Numbered from the stretch's first letter, positions 25,638 to 34,516 are shown. The stretch is 51,624 nt of DNA from Bacillota bacterium (GCA_021805735.1 JAJZEE010000013.1:1-51624); one strand, 5' to 3'. Translations and numbers: made by a program. Notes: generated by a model from the sequence alone, not told the origin.

Positions 25638-26466
25638 GCACACGGGATCTCCTGTCCAGGAATCGATACCACAACACGCTTCCGATCGGCAGACCGAAGG
25701 CAAAAAACAGGAGCCATCCGTACAGGGCGACATCGAAACCGTAATGCGAAGTCATGGACAGACGCTCCAGGGACGCTACGGTAACAAAAATGGGGAACAG
25801 GTAGAGAAGCCAGCGAAACGTTGTGGAAATCTGGTTGATCTGATACGTTGCCCCGGAAAATGAAAATAGCGTGTCCGTCAGGACAACCATGATCTGCAAC
25901 ACATCGCGAAAGCGCAGCGCGATCGCCGCCATGACCAATGAAGATGACCAGATGATCACGAATCCGCCCGCGACGGACAGAACATATAGAGGCGAGAAAT
26001 AGGTGTGAATATGAAAGAGGAAGGCCAACAGGACAAAGGTCAGAGACGCCGCAAGGAAATGGATGCACGTGATGACACATGTGGCTCCTCCAGCCCATGC
26101 CAGGGGGGTGTACGGCGATAGGTAAATAGAGAGCATCGTCTTTCTGATTTTCTCTGTTCTAATAAGCAGATAGGAATCCCAAACGACGTTATAAAACCAC
26201 ATCCAGGTCAACCCGCCCAGGGCGATGTAGGCGGAAAACGGCGTATATACGAGCTGCTTCCCTCTGCCGCCAAGGCTGAGCGACAACAGCAGGACAGGCA
26301 GAATAACTTGAACTGGCCCGAAGATGAAAATTTTCAGCCAGGTTCCGCGGTATCGGCGAATTTCAAGAGCATAGCGAACGGCGGACGCCATAAATACTCT
26401 CGCGATCTGAACATGGTCTGACGCGGCATGTTTCTGCGACGGGAACACCGCCTGTTTCACCCTCAT
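25615..26466 (-). CDS. ABC-2 type transporter permease (first subunit)
   Basis: 283 aa, six predicted membrane segments after a cytosolic N-terminus. It is only distantly like the second permease, so the transporter is probably a heterodimer. RTEKIRKTMLSIYLSPYTPL is the cytoplasmic coupling region between segments 2 and 3. It lies 49 nt after the ATPase gene and overlaps the next permease. ABC-2 permeases of this layout usually export polysaccharides, antibiotics or peptides. Confidence 0.82.
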   Translation of the reverse strand: MRVKQAVFPSQKHAASDHVQIARVFMASAVRYALEIRRYRGTWLKIFIFGPVQVILPVLLLSLSLGGRGKQLVYTPFSAYIALGGLTWMWFYNVVWDSYLLIRTEKIRKTMLSIYLSPYTPLAWAGGATCVITCIHFLAASLTFVLLAFLFHIHTYFSPLYVLSVAGGFVIIWSSSLVMAAIALRFRDVLQIMVVLTDTLFSFSGATYQINQISTTFRWLLYLFPIFVTVASLERLSMTSHYGFDVALYGWLLFFAFGLPIGSVLWYRFLDRRSRVHAQISKY

Positions 26467-26515
26467 TCTCAGACTCTTCCCATTCCCGGGTCTCTTCGCC
26501 TTCTCGATCCTCTGC

Positions 26516-27511
26516 TCATCCGTTGATCAGCCCAAAATACATATCCTCCAGTGTCGTTTCATGCTTGACGACATCGATGATCTGCTTCTCATCAACGATC
26601 GTGCGCATTTCGGCCAGAACGTCCTGGAACGGCAGATCGCCCCGAAAGGTGAACCGCACGGTTTCGTCGTCGACTCTTGTCAAGTGGCCGCCCATGCCGC
26701 CGCGCGCCGCGGGCGGTCGCGGCCCGGCAGAGACATGTTCAGGGTCGGCGTCCGTCGTTTTCCCGAACTGAGTTCCTCCCCCTTTGACATACACATAAGT
26801 GGAATTCAATTGAATCGATTGCAATTCATTCGCCATCACTTCCCGAATGAGACGCCCCTCCTTCACAAACAGCATCCGTGTGCATAGCTCCTGTGCTTCT
26901 CGCAAGTCATGAGTGCACAGAATCACGGTCTTTCCGCTGTGGTGGATTTCACGCACAATCTCGCGAAAGCTCGCCATCGCATTTTGATCCATGCCTGTGG
27001 TTGGCTCGTCAAGGATCAAAATGCCTGGGTCATGGCAGAGGACGGAGGCCAAGGCAAGCCTCTGCTGCAAGCTGGTTGACAGGTTTTCGACATACTCGTG
27101 CTTGCGCTCCAGGAGGCCAAGCCGCGCCAGCCAGTAGTCGATGGTTTCATGCAATTTTCTTTTTGGAACGCCGTACAGAGTGGCAAAAAACTTGATGCTG
27201 TTCCATACGGTGAGCTTCTGATAGATGGGGCGGCTCTCAACGAGTAAAAAACCCGCCTGCGATCTCAGGCTGCGGGACGCTTCCGGATATTTTCTCCCCC
27301 GGAACGTGACGTCGCCCGCGGTCGGCGTGATCAAACCGCCGATGATCTTGATCAGCGTCGTCTTGCCGGCGCCGTTGGGACCAAGCAACCCGACGCATTC
27401 GCCCTTCCGGATCGACAGGGAAACATTTCTCAATGCTTGCACAACGCCATCTTTTGTCGCATAATCGCGCGACACCGAAGCAAACTCCAGGATCGTATCG
27501 TCAGGCGGCAC
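26516..27511 (-). CDS. ABC transporter ATP-binding protein
   Basis: About 331 aa. Walker A LLGPNGAGKTTL, Q-loop region VESRPIYQKLTVW, Walker B ILILDEPTTGMD and switch His in CTHDLREAQ are all present. The signature is unusual: LSTSLQQRLALA instead of LSGGQ, as seen in several ABC-2 ATPases. The C-terminal about 110 residues form the accessory domain of the DrrA type. GTG 27511 is preceded by AAGGGAG at nine bases; ATG 27541 in the same frame has no ribosome site. If 27541 were used, the gap to hutI would be only 21 nt. Either way the gene follows hutI on the same strand and may be co-transcribed with the histidine pathway. Confidence 0.87.
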   Translation of the reverse strand: MPPDDTILEFASVSRDYATKDGVVQALRNVSLSIRKGECVGLLGPNGAGKTTLIKIIGGLITPTAGDVTFRGRKYPEASRSLRSQAGFLLVESRPIYQKLTVWNSIKFFATLYGVPKRKLHETIDYWLARLGLLERKHEYVENLSTSLQQRLALASVLCHDPGILILDEPTTGMDQNAMASFREIVREIHHSGKTVILCTHDLREAQELCTRMLFVKEGRLIREVMANELQSIQLNSTYVYVKGGGTQFGKTTDADPEHVSAGPRPPAARGGMGGHLTRVDDETVRFTFRGDLPFQDVLAEMRTIVDEKQIIDVVKHETTLEDMYFGLING

Positions 27512-27562
27512 TCGCCAATTCTCCCTTCGATTGAGCCACATCGCAGTACATGACTCACCGAG

Positions 27563-28831
27563 TCACCCATACACCCGCTGACCCTTCACGTATACACTGC
27601 GGACGTGGGACACACCATAATGAGTCAATACATACGCCGGACTCGGGGCGTCGAAGATCACGAGATCCGCCCGGCGGCCTGCACGCAACACGCCAAGTTC
27701 CCCGGCGCGATCAATGGCCGCTGCGGCATTGCGCGTGGCGGCCACAAAGACTTCTTCAGGTGACATCCCCAGAGTTAGCAGCGCAAGTGTCATCGTCAGT
27801 CCGAAATTCTCGGAAGGCGACGACCCTGGATTGTAATCGCTGGCCACAGCCACGGCCAGACCCGCCTCGTCCATCATGAAGCGGGCGCGCGCGGGGCGTT
27901 TTTGCAGGTAGAACGACGTGCCCGGAAGGCACACGGCAACAACGCCCGCCTGAGCCATTTTCCAGAGCCCTTCATCTGATGCGGTCAGCAGGTGGTCAGC
28001 TGAGACTGCGCCCAATTCAGCGGCCAGTTCTGCGCCGCCGCAGGACGCCATTTCATCGGCGTGAAGTTTGAGCTTCATACCGGTCCGTTTGGCCGCCTGC
28101 AATATGTACCGCCCTTCCGCAGTCGTGAATACACCCTCTTCTACAAATACGTCTGCGAATTCTGCTCCCTCACTGTGCAGCACTGGCAACATGTGAACGA
28201 TCTCTTCTATAAACTGATCGCGATCCGCCAGACGCGCGGAAGGAATCGCGTGAGCTGGCAGAGCTGTCTGCACAAACGTAAACGGCAGTGTTCTGGCGAG
28301 GGAATTCGCGACGGCAAGCTGCTTGCGCTCAGCCTCCAGTTCTAATCCATACCCTGTTTTTGCTTCGACCGCTGTAACGCCAAAGCTTTGCATCCTGCGC
28401 AGACTTGCGCTTGCCTTCGCCAATAGGGTGGCGTGATCGCTGGCGCGAGTATCGTGAACGGTCTTCATAATCCCTCCGCCCGCCCGCAGGATGTCGAGAT
28501 ACCCCGCTCCTGCCAGACGCAGCGGCAGTTCTTTCTCACGCGATCCGCCGTGCACGAGGTGCGTGTGGGGATCGACAAAACCGGGGCATACAAAGGCGCC
28601 CTGCACATCGACTGTGTGCGTGTCCGCATCCGCCATTGCGCGAATTTCCCGTGTCTTACCAATCGCCGCAATGTACCCGTCCCCGTCCACGGCAATCGCG
28701 GCGTTCTCCAGGGCGCCCACCTGCCGCATCGCTTCCCGACCGGCAAACGCTGCGGCGTCCTGCTGTTCACTGCCTGTGCTCATCGTCCATAATAGACCGA
28801 TATTATCAATCAACGTGGCGATCCGCTTCAT
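27563..28831 (-). CDS. hutI: Imidazolonepropionase
   Basis: Third step of histidine degradation: opens 4-imidazolone-5-propionate to N-formimidoyl-glutamate. 422 aa, the family size. Metal ligands are seen in VDPHTHLVHGG (HxH), later in the KLHADEM region and GAVSADHLL, and Asp in ASDYNPGSSPSEN. VEAKTGYGLE is a further family signature. The start ATG 28831 matches the usual N-terminus and has AAGGAGG upstream (12 bases). The same frame stays open to 29008, but that extension crosses hairpin repeat C and is not protein-like. hutU lies 243 nt upstream on the same strand, separated by two hairpins. Confidence 0.93.
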   Translation of the reverse strand: MKRIATLIDNIGLLWTMSTGSEQQDAAAFAGREAMRQVGALENAAIAVDGDGYIAAIGKTREIRAMADADTHTVDVQGAFVCPGFVDPHTHLVHGGSREKELPLRLAGAGYLDILRAGGGIMKTVHDTRASDHATLLAKASASLRRMQSFGVTAVEAKTGYGLELEAERKQLAVANSLARTLPFTFVQTALPAHAIPSARLADRDQFIEEIVHMLPVLHSEGAEFADVFVEEGVFTTAEGRYILQAAKRTGMKLKLHADEMASCGGAELAAELGAVSADHLLTASDEGLWKMAQAGVVAVCLPGTSFYLQKRPARARFMMDEAGLAVAVASDYNPGSSPSENFGLTMTLALLTLGMSPEEVFVAATRNAAAAIDRAGELGVLRAGRRADLVIFDAPSPAYVLTHYGVSHVRSVYVKGQRVYG

Positions 28832-28856
28832 CGACTTTTGCGACCTCCTTGACCAC

Positions 28857-28895
28857 AGCATGCCCTGGCGTACAGGATCACCGCCAGGGCATGCT
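28857..28895. other. Perfect 14-bp hairpin in the hutU-hutI gap
   Basis: AGCATGCCCTGGCG (28857-28870) and CGCCAGGGCATGCT (28882-28895) flank an 11-nt loop. There is no T-run on either side. It sits just upstream of the hutI ribosome site, so it could protect a processed mRNA end or modulate hutI expression. Confidence 0.5.
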
Positions 28896-28938
28896 TGCTC
28901 ATCGCTGTCACCATCAACATGTGCCTGTTCTGCCGCTG

Positions 28939-29021
28939 CTCTGCCGAGATCGTATACTGTGCCGCTGTTCAGACACGGCTGCGCCGAACTCGCCCCGGCA
29001 CAGCACACGATCCCGGCAGAG
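28939..29021. repeat. Hairpin repeat C (conserved core, long outer stem)
   Basis: Arms 28939-28964 and 28996-29021 pair over 26 bp; the three non-Watson-Crick positions are all A-C on the plus strand and so G-U on the minus strand. The core has TTCAGACA, inner stem CGGC-TG-CGCCG and AACTCGC, nearly identical to repeat B. It starts 53 nt after the hutU stop. Confidence 0.75.
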
Positions 29022-29074
29022 CGAGTTTTCCTCTCTGTTGGCGAAGGCGCGAAGCAACATAAAAACCATCACGA

Positions 29075-30736
29075 CTATTCTTGCATGGGCACGCGGACGT
29101 TTCGTTCATGCGCTATCCGCTGTGCTTTCTCGTACCCTGCGTCGACATGGCGAATGACGCCCATCCCCGGATCCGTGGTGAGGACACGGCCCAGTTTGCG
29201 CTCGGCCCGTTCCGTTCCGTCGGCTACCACGACCATCCCCGCGTGTATCGAATAGCCCATCCCGACCCCTCCGCCGTGATGGACGGAAATCCAGGATCCT
29301 CCTGCCGCGGTGTTCAGAAGCGCATTCAAAATCGGCCAGTCTGCAACTGCGTCGCTGCCATCTTTCATGCTCTCTGTCTCGCGATTCGGGGAAGCGACAG
29401 AACCAGCGTCCAGATGGTCGCGCCCGATCACGATCGGCCCTTTGAGTTCCCCTTTGCGCACCAGTTCATTCATGGCCAGACCGAAACGCGCCCGTTCCCC
29501 GTAGCCAAGCCAGCAAATACGCGCCGGAAGCCCCTGAAACTGCACCTGGCGCTGCGCCTTTTCAATCCATGTCCGCAGATGCGCATCCTTCGGAAACAGT
29601 TCGAGCGCCAATTGATCCGTCCGTTTGATGTCCTCCGGATCACCCGAAAGAGCGGCCCACCGAAAAGGCCCCTTCCCTTCGCAAAAGAGGGGTCGGATGT
29701 ACGCGGGAACAAAACCGGGAAAGGAAAAGGCGTCCGCCACTCCTTCGTCAAACGCCACCTGCCGGATGTTGTTCCCATAGTCGAAGACCACGGCGCCCTG
29801 CTCTTTCATGGCCAACATCATACGGACATGCTCAGCCATCGATCGCTTTGCGCGCGCGATATAGCCAGCGGGGTCGCTCTGACGCAAATGGGCTCCCTCT
29901 GCCAGCGACAGTCCCTGTGGCAGATACCCATGCAAAGGATCATGGGCCGATGTCTGGTCGGTCACGAACTGTGGAATTTCCTTCCGGGCAAGAAGCTCCC
30001 GGTAGACATCGACGGCGTTCATTTCCACCGCCACCGACAGTGGTCTGCCCTCAGCGACGGCCGCCTTGACGAGAACAAGCGCTTCGTCAAGATCGCGGGC
30101 CGCTGCGTCCAGGTACTTCGTATCCAGTCGCCTGCGGATCCGCTCACCGTCAACTTCCGCGATGAGCGCGACGCCGCCATTCATCGTGACGGCCAGCGGC
30201 TGGGCGCCGCCCATCCCGCCGAGACCTGCCGTGAGCGTCCACGTTCCTGTCAGGGTACCGCCCGCATGCTGACGGGCAGCTTCCGCAAACGTTTCGTAGG
30301 TTCCCTGTAAAATGCCCTGTGATCCAATGTATATCCAGCTTCCCGCCGTCATCTGCCCAAACATGATCAGGCCTTTGCGGTCCAACTCCTCGAAATGTTC
30401 CCAGTTCGCCCACGCCGGCACCAGCATGGAATTCGCCAACAATACGCGCGGCGCGTCTTCGTGTGTGCGAAACACTCCCACGGGTTTCCCCGACTGAATG
30501 AGCAGCGTCTCGTCGTTTTCCAGTTTGCGCAGCGCGCGCACGATCGCATCAAACGCTTCCCAGTTGCGGGCCGCCTTTCCGCGTCCGCCGTACACAACCA
30601 AATCCGCAGGTCGCTCCGCCACGTCGGGATCCAGATTGTTCATCAGCATCCGCAGCGCCGCTTCCTGTTCCCAACCTTTGCAGGATAACTGCGCGCCGCG
30701 TGGGGCGCGAATCGTTTCACGAATCAATGTCGACAT
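29075..30736 (-). CDS. hutU: Urocanate hydratase
   Basis: Second step of histidine degradation: NAD-dependent hydration of urocanate to imidazolonepropionate. 553 aa, the usual full length. Recognisable family blocks include the N-terminal [33 protein letters not shown], the NAD-binding [20 protein letters not shown], the active-site region [11 protein letters not shown], and the C-terminal [20 protein letters not shown]. It reads left from a promoter at 30773-30801, divergent from the RpiR-type regulator. hutI follows after two hairpins. No hutH (histidine ammonia-lyase) is in the window, so entry from histidine must be encoded elsewhere, or urocanate is the imported substrate. Confidence 0.96.
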   Translation of the reverse strand: MSTLIRETIRAPRGAQLSCKGWEQEAALRMLMNNLDPDVAERPADLVVYGGRGKAARNWEAFDAIVRALRKLENDETLLIQSGKPVGVFRTHEDAPRVLLANSMLVPAWANWEHFEELDRKGLIMFGQMTAGSWIYIGSQGILQGTYETFAEAARQHAGGTLTGTWTLTAGLGGMGGAQPLAVTMNGGVALIAEVDGERIRRRLDTKYLDAAARDLDEALVLVKAAVAEGRPLSVAVEMNAVDVYRELLARKEIPQFVTDQTSAHDPLHGYLPQGLSLAEGAHLRQSDPAGYIARAKRSMAEHVRMMLAMKEQGAVVFDYGNNIRQVAFDEGVADAFSFPGFVPAYIRPLFCEGKGPFRWAALSGDPEDIKRTDQLALELFPKDAHLRTWIEKAQRQVQFQGLPARICWLGYGERARFGLAMNELVRKGELKGPIVIGRDHLDAGSVASPNRETESMKDGSDAVADWPILNALLNTAAGGSWISVHHGGGVGMGYSIHAGMVVVADGTERAERKLGRVLTTDPGMGVIRHVDAGYEKAQRIAHERNVRVPMQE

Positions 30737-30772
30737 CCCAACACATCCCTCCTGTGCTGTTGCTTTGCGATT

Positions 30773-30801
30773 ATCGTAGCACAGAAATATTTATCTTGCA
30801 A
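30773..30801 (-). promoter_or_regulatory. Candidate hutU promoter
   Basis: Minus strand: TTGCAA (30801-30796), 17-nt spacer, TACGAT (30778-30773). It overlaps the GCAATTG repeat pair on its upstream side. Confidence 0.55.
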
Positions 30802-30813
30802 TTGCGGCAATTG
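30798..30813. promoter_or_regulatory. Candidate operator between hutU and the RpiR-type regulator
   Basis: Two GCAATTG units separated by CG. The sequence is also nearly palindromic (CAATTG at both ends). It covers the -35 of hutU and lies between the divergent genes, a natural site for the RpiR-family protein. Confidence 0.4.
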
Positions 30814-30877
30814 AATAGTAGCATTTAATTATGGACTGTAATGTGAATGTCATCATGCGTATTTAGGAGCGCTGTCC

Positions 30878-31738
30878 GTGAATGAGGAACAATCCGCGAG
30901 CCAAATACTTGCGGCATGGTGGCGCACGGGCAGACGGGGTTCCGACGCCAATCGTCTGATCGTCCGCTATCTGGAAGAGCATTATCGCCAGGCCGCGTTT
31001 ATGACATCGGCAGAACTTGCGGCGGCAGTCGGCGTCAGCCAGGCCTCCGTCTCTCGCTTCGCGTCTTCGCTTGGCTGCTCTGGCTACGCCGAATGGAACA
31101 AGCAGATGCAACAGATCATCCGTCGCGAACTCTCCGCCGCGGAACGTCTCTGGTTTGCGGCCAACCCGGCGAGCGAAGAGGGAGACCGCGTGTTGCAAAG
31201 CGAACTGCGCAACCTCGAACAGCTTGATCGCGTGGTGCGCTCGGATGCCTTCAACCAATTTGCGCGACTGATCGCCAAAGCAGAAAGAGTCCTGTTCGTC
31301 AGTTCGTGCGCCTCGGCCACACTGATGCCCTACGCCCAGTATTTCCTCAGCAAGGTGCGTCCGCATGTACACAGTGCGAGCCCAGGCAGCGGTTTATGGG
31401 ATCAACTGTTATGCGAAGACAGCGACTCAGTTCTGATCGTGGCGATCGCCTTTCCGCGTTATCCCAGAGCCTTGCTGGATCTTCTCAGACAACTCAGCGA
31501 ACGGCGGTTCACCATAGCCGCCCTGACGGACCAACCGGCTTCGCCTGTCACTGCCTATGCGCAGCATACGCTTGTGGCGCCGGTGACGACAGCCTCGCTG
31601 TTTGACTCGTATGCGGCGCCCATCACGTTGCTCAACCTGCTGATTCGCGAAGTGGCCAAACTCTCGCCAGAACGGAGCGAAGAACGCCTGCAGATGCTTG
31701 AACAGAACGACCAGACCACAGGCGCCTATTATTCCTGA
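30878..31738 (+). CDS. RpiR/MurR-family regulator with SIS domain
   Basis: 286 aa. The N-terminal helix-turn-helix (about 25-100; TSAELAAAVGVSQASVSRFA) is followed by a SIS domain (about 120-265; VLFVSSCASATLMPYAQYFL). SIS domains usually bind phosphosugars, yet RpiR-type proteins also control hut genes in other bacteria, so here the ligand is more likely a histidine-pathway intermediate (inference). GTG 30878 has AGGAG eight bases upstream. It is the first gene of the rightward half of the histidine island and divergent from hutU. Confidence 0.85.
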   Translation: MNEEQSASQILAAWWRTGRRGSDANRLIVRYLEEHYRQAAFMTSAELAAAVGVSQASVSRFASSLGCSGYAEWNKQMQQIIRRELSAAERLWFAANPASEEGDRVLQSELRNLEQLDRVVRSDAFNQFARLIAKAERVLFVSSCASATLMPYAQYFLSKVRPHVHSASPGSGLWDQLLCEDSDSVLIVAIAFPRYPRALLDLLRQLSERRFTIAALTDQPASPVTAYAQHTLVAPVTTASLFDSYAAPITLLNLLIREVAKLSPERSEERLQMLEQNDQTTGAYYS

Positions 31739-31762
31739 CTGAACTGGAGGTCATAGCTATCT

Positions 31763-33097
31763 ATGCCAGAATCCCGAACGATTCAATGCGATATAAAACG
31801 GTTCATGTCTCACTTTACCGATGTATCGCAGATCGGGTCCACCGCCGACGGGGGGGTCAACCGCCCCTTCGGAAGTGAAGCAGATCTGCAGTTGCGCGCC
31901 TGGCTGATACAGCGGATCGGCGACGCAGGATTACAGGTCAAGGTGGATGCGATCGGCAATATATGGGGAGTGATGGCGGGATCTGATCCCCTGCCGGCAA
32001 TCATCCTTGGTTCACATCACGATTCGGTGCCATTTGGCGGACGATTTGATGGTCCAGTGGGTGTGCTGGCCGCTCTTGAAGTTGTCCAGACACTCCAGGA
32101 AGCTGGCTATCGCAATCGCCGCCCGCTCGGTATTGTGTCATTCACCGCAGAAGAACCGAACCCGTTCGACATTTCCACGATGGGCAGTCGCACAGTGGCA
32201 GGTCGACTCACTGCGCAGCAACTGCTGGCGGCGCGTGATGGGAACGACCGCTCTCTGGAGCTTGCGATCGCACAGGCCGGCGGCGATCTGCGCAAACTGT
32301 CTGGCATACGCAAGACAGACCAGGATCTGTTCGCCTTTCTTGAACTGCACATTGAGCAGGGGCGAAGGCTCGAATCCGCGGGTGTGGCGGTGGGTGTCGT
32401 GACAGGTATCTGTGGCATCTATCGCGAGCTGGTGTCCGTCACGGGCGAGGCAAACCATGCTGGCACAACGCGTCTCACAGATCGCCGCGACGCCCTGTTG
32501 GCAGGCTCAGAACTGACGCTCGGCGTGGAGCGGCTGTTGCTTGATAGACTCTCATGGCGCTCACGCGCCGCCAACAACCGGGAAGAAAATGCGCCTGCGG
32601 CTATTTCCCGGGACAGCCCTGAAGAAGAGTTGATCGCCACTGTGGGACGTTTTACGATCGCGCCGAACGCCCCCAATATCATCCCTGGCCAGTGTGATTT
32701 CACGGTCGAGATCAGGGGTGCGTCCAGTAGCGCCATACACAGCTTCGCGGCAGAGTTTGGCACCCTTGCAAAACGGATCGGAGCAGCGCGCGGCGTTCAG
32801 ATTTCGCGACGAGTGATCCTTGATCAGGCGCCAGAAGCCATGGATGGCACAGTGACGGACACGTTGCGGGCGGCGGCTGCAGCGATGCACATCCCCTGCT
32901 GCGATCTGTTTAGCATGGCGGGACACGACGCCACTCACATCGCCAGTTTCACAAAGGCGGGCATGCTGTTTGTACCCAGTATCGGCGGAAAGAGCCACTG
33001 CAAGGAAGAAGAGACGCGCATGGACGACATCGCGAGCGCGCTTGCGATCCTGCTTGAAACAACACTCCGACTGGACGGTTTGGACATTGACGCCTGA
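31763..33097 (+). CDS. M20-family Zn-dependent amidase (allantoate amidohydrolase-like)
   Basis: 444 aa of the hydantoinase/carbamoylase group. Metal ligands: His and Asp in LGSHHDSVPFGGRFDGPVGV, Glu in FTAEEPNPF, His in LELHIEQG and the C-terminal His in AGHDATHIA. Annotated relatives cleave allantoate, N-carbamoyl amino acids or ureidopropionate. Between hutU/hutI and a HutF-like gene, a likely job is removal of the formyl group from N-formyl-glutamate, standing in for HutG; from memory, Streptomyces hut loci have the same amidase beside hutU. Residues about 261-283 are encoded by an interspersed repeat (32543-32608) and look like an insertion between the helix ending ERLLL and the strand ATVGRF. 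Without it the protein would have the usual length of about 415-420. Confidence 0.85.
   Translation: MPESRTIQCDIKRFMSHFTDVSQIGSTADGGVNRPFGSEADLQLRAWLIQRIGDAGLQVKVDAIGNIWGVMAGSDPLPAIILGSHHDSVPFGGRFDGPVGVLAALEVVQTLQEAGYRNRRPLGIVSFTAEEPNPFDISTMGSRTVAGRLTAQQLLAARDGNDRSLELAIAQAGGDLRKLSGIRKTDQDLFAFLELHIEQGRRLESAGVAVGVVTGICGIYRELVSVTGEANHAGTTRLTDRRDALLAGSELTLGVERLLLDRLSWRSRAANNREENAPAAISRDSPEEELIATVGRFTIAPNAPNIIPGQCDFTVEIRGASSSAIHSFAAEFGTLAKRIGAARGVQISRRVILDQAPEAMDGTVTDTLRAAAAAMHIPCCDLFSMAGHDATHIASFTKAGMLFVPSIGGKSHCKEEETRMDDIASALAILLETTLRLDGLDIDA
32543..32608 (+). repeat. Interspersed repeat R, copy 1, in frame inside the M20 amidase gene
   Basis: Aligns with 48454-48519: GATAGACT, CATGGCGCT, CGCGCC, a 20-nt identical block CCAACAACCGGGAAGAAAAT, and CGCCTGCGG are shared, with about seven differences and one 1-nt gap. 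It starts exactly on a codon and is read as DRLSWRSRAANNREENAP and a few more residues. Confidence 0.75.
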
Positions 33098-33118
33098 GTT
33101 TTGCGAAGCAAAATCTCA
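33095..33118. other. Hairpin at the stop codon of the M20 amidase gene
   Basis: TGAG-TTTTGC-GAA-GCAAAA-T-CTCA forms a 10-bp stem with one bulged T, starting at the stop codon. The GAA loop closed by GC pairs resembles the apex of the first hairpin of repeat R. The 58 nt beyond it, up to the HutF-like start, are G/C-rich and contain AATTTTCATG dyads. Confidence 0.4.
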
Positions 33119-33175
33119 CGGCGCCGCCGGCAGAGGCGATGAATTTTCATGACGTGAAAGGACGGAGCGACAATC

Positions 33176-34516
33176 ATGGCAGTGGCATTGTATGAGCCAG
33201 ACTTGACGGTGATCGACGACGTGTTCGAACCGGGTCTTGCCGTTGCGGTGGAGGACGGCGGCATTATCGCCGTGGGTCCGCGCGCCGACATGAAGCGGCG
33301 CTTTTTCAACGCCGCAGCGGTGGACTGGTCCGGCATGGCGCTGTTGCCCGGTACGGTGAACGCCCACAACCACTCGTTTCAAAGTCTCCTGCGCGGCATC
33401 GCGGCCGATGAACCATTTCTCGTCTGGCGAGACGAAGCGCTCTACCGTTACACCCCACTGCTCGACGCGGATACGCTCTACGCGGGGGCGTTGCTCGCGT
33501 TTGGCGAGATGCTGCGGTACGGCGTGACGACCGTCGCCGATTTCTTTTACGTGCACGGCGACGGCACAGAATACGATGAGGCGGTGATCAGGGCCGCGAA
33601 CGATCTTGGGATCCGGTTTGTGTTCGCCCGCACCCTATATGACTGGACCGGCGCACCGCCCGCCTACATAGAATCGGTGGCAGACGCTGTGGCGCGCACG
33701 CGGGAACTCGCCATCCGCTATCAGGGGCGCCCCATGATCAGCGTTCATCCAGCCCCGCACAGTCCGCACGCGGCGTCTCCGGACATGATCAAGGCCGGTC
33801 ACAGACTGGCGCGGGAACTCGAAACACCCTACCACATCCACGTTGCCGAAGAGATGTTTGAAGTCGAAGACATCCTCAAACAATACGGCGTGCGCCCCGT
33901 TCACTATCTGGATCGTCTGGGCGTGCTGGACGAATCCATGATCGCCGTTCATCTCGTGTGGTTGGAAGAGGACGAAATCGCACTGCTCGGCGCTCGCGGC
34001 GCGGGACTCGCGTACTGCCCGTCGAGCAACATGTTTCTCGCGGACGGCGTCACCAGGCTGCCGGATCTTCTGCAGGCGGGCGTGCGCATCGGGCTCGGAA
34101 CGGACGGCGGCTGCAGCAACAATCGCACCAGCGTATTCGAAGAAATGCGGATGGCGTCCCTCTTGCAAAAAGTCCACCGCCTGGATGCGACAGCCATTCG
34201 CGCCAAAGACACGTGGCGCATGGGCACGTCCGCAGGCGGCGAACTGCTGCGCATCCCTGTGGGTCGGATTGCTTCCGGCTACAAAGCGGATTTCGTGGGC
34301 GTAAGTCTCGGCGACCTGTCGCTGCAACCGTCGTCACCCGATATCATGCTGGCCCATGTGGTGTACGCCATGCAGCCCACCGCGCTGGCGCGGGTCGTCG
34401 TAAACGGCAGGGAGGTGATGAGAGACGGCGTTCTCCTGACTGTACCGCAGACGCGCATACGCACGCTGGTTGACGCGGCGCAGGAGCGGTTCTTGCAGGC
34501 CTTTTCGCGCCAGTAA
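33176..34516 (+). CDS. hutF: Amidohydrolase, probable formimidoylglutamate deiminase
   Basis: 446-aa metal-dependent deaminase of the ATZ/TRZ/HutF group. Metal-binding HxH in VNAHNHSFQSLLRG, His in YHIHVAEE, His in IAVHLVW and Asp in GLGTDGGCSNN are all in place. The lid region VWRDEALYRYTP resembles the HutF pattern FWxWRxxMYR. In the pathway HutF converts N-formimidoyl-glutamate to N-formyl-glutamate and ammonia. Context (hutU, hutI and the M20 amidase within 6 kb) supports this over other amidohydrolase functions, but sequence alone would also allow a guanine, SAH or triazine-type deaminase. It starts at ATG 33176, 78 nt after the amidase. Confidence 0.66.
   Translation: MAVALYEPDLTVIDDVFEPGLAVAVEDGGIIAVGPRADMKRRFFNAAAVDWSGMALLPGTVNAHNHSFQSLLRGIAADEPFLVWRDEALYRYTPLLDADTLYAGALLAFGEMLRYGVTTVADFFYVHGDGTEYDEAVIRAANDLGIRFVFARTLYDWTGAPPAYIESVADAVARTRELAIRYQGRPMISVHPAPHSPHAASPDMIKAGHRLARELETPYHIHVAEEMFEVEDILKQYGVRPVHYLDRLGVLDESMIAVHLVWLEEDEIALLGARGAGLAYCPSSNMFLADGVTRLPDLLQAGVRIGLGTDGGCSNNRTSVFEEMRMASLLQKVHRLDATAIRAKDTWRMGTSAGGELLRIPVGRIASGYKADFVGVSLGDLSLQPSSPDIMLAHVVYAMQPTALARVVVNGREVMRDGVLLTVPQTRIRTLVDAAQERFLQAFSRQ

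Noticed and set aside
29081-30310. 409-codon open frame on the plus strand opposite hutU
   Set aside because: It is the G/C-driven shadow of hutU; its product is rich in His, Arg, Pro and Gln, has no family features and no ribosome site.
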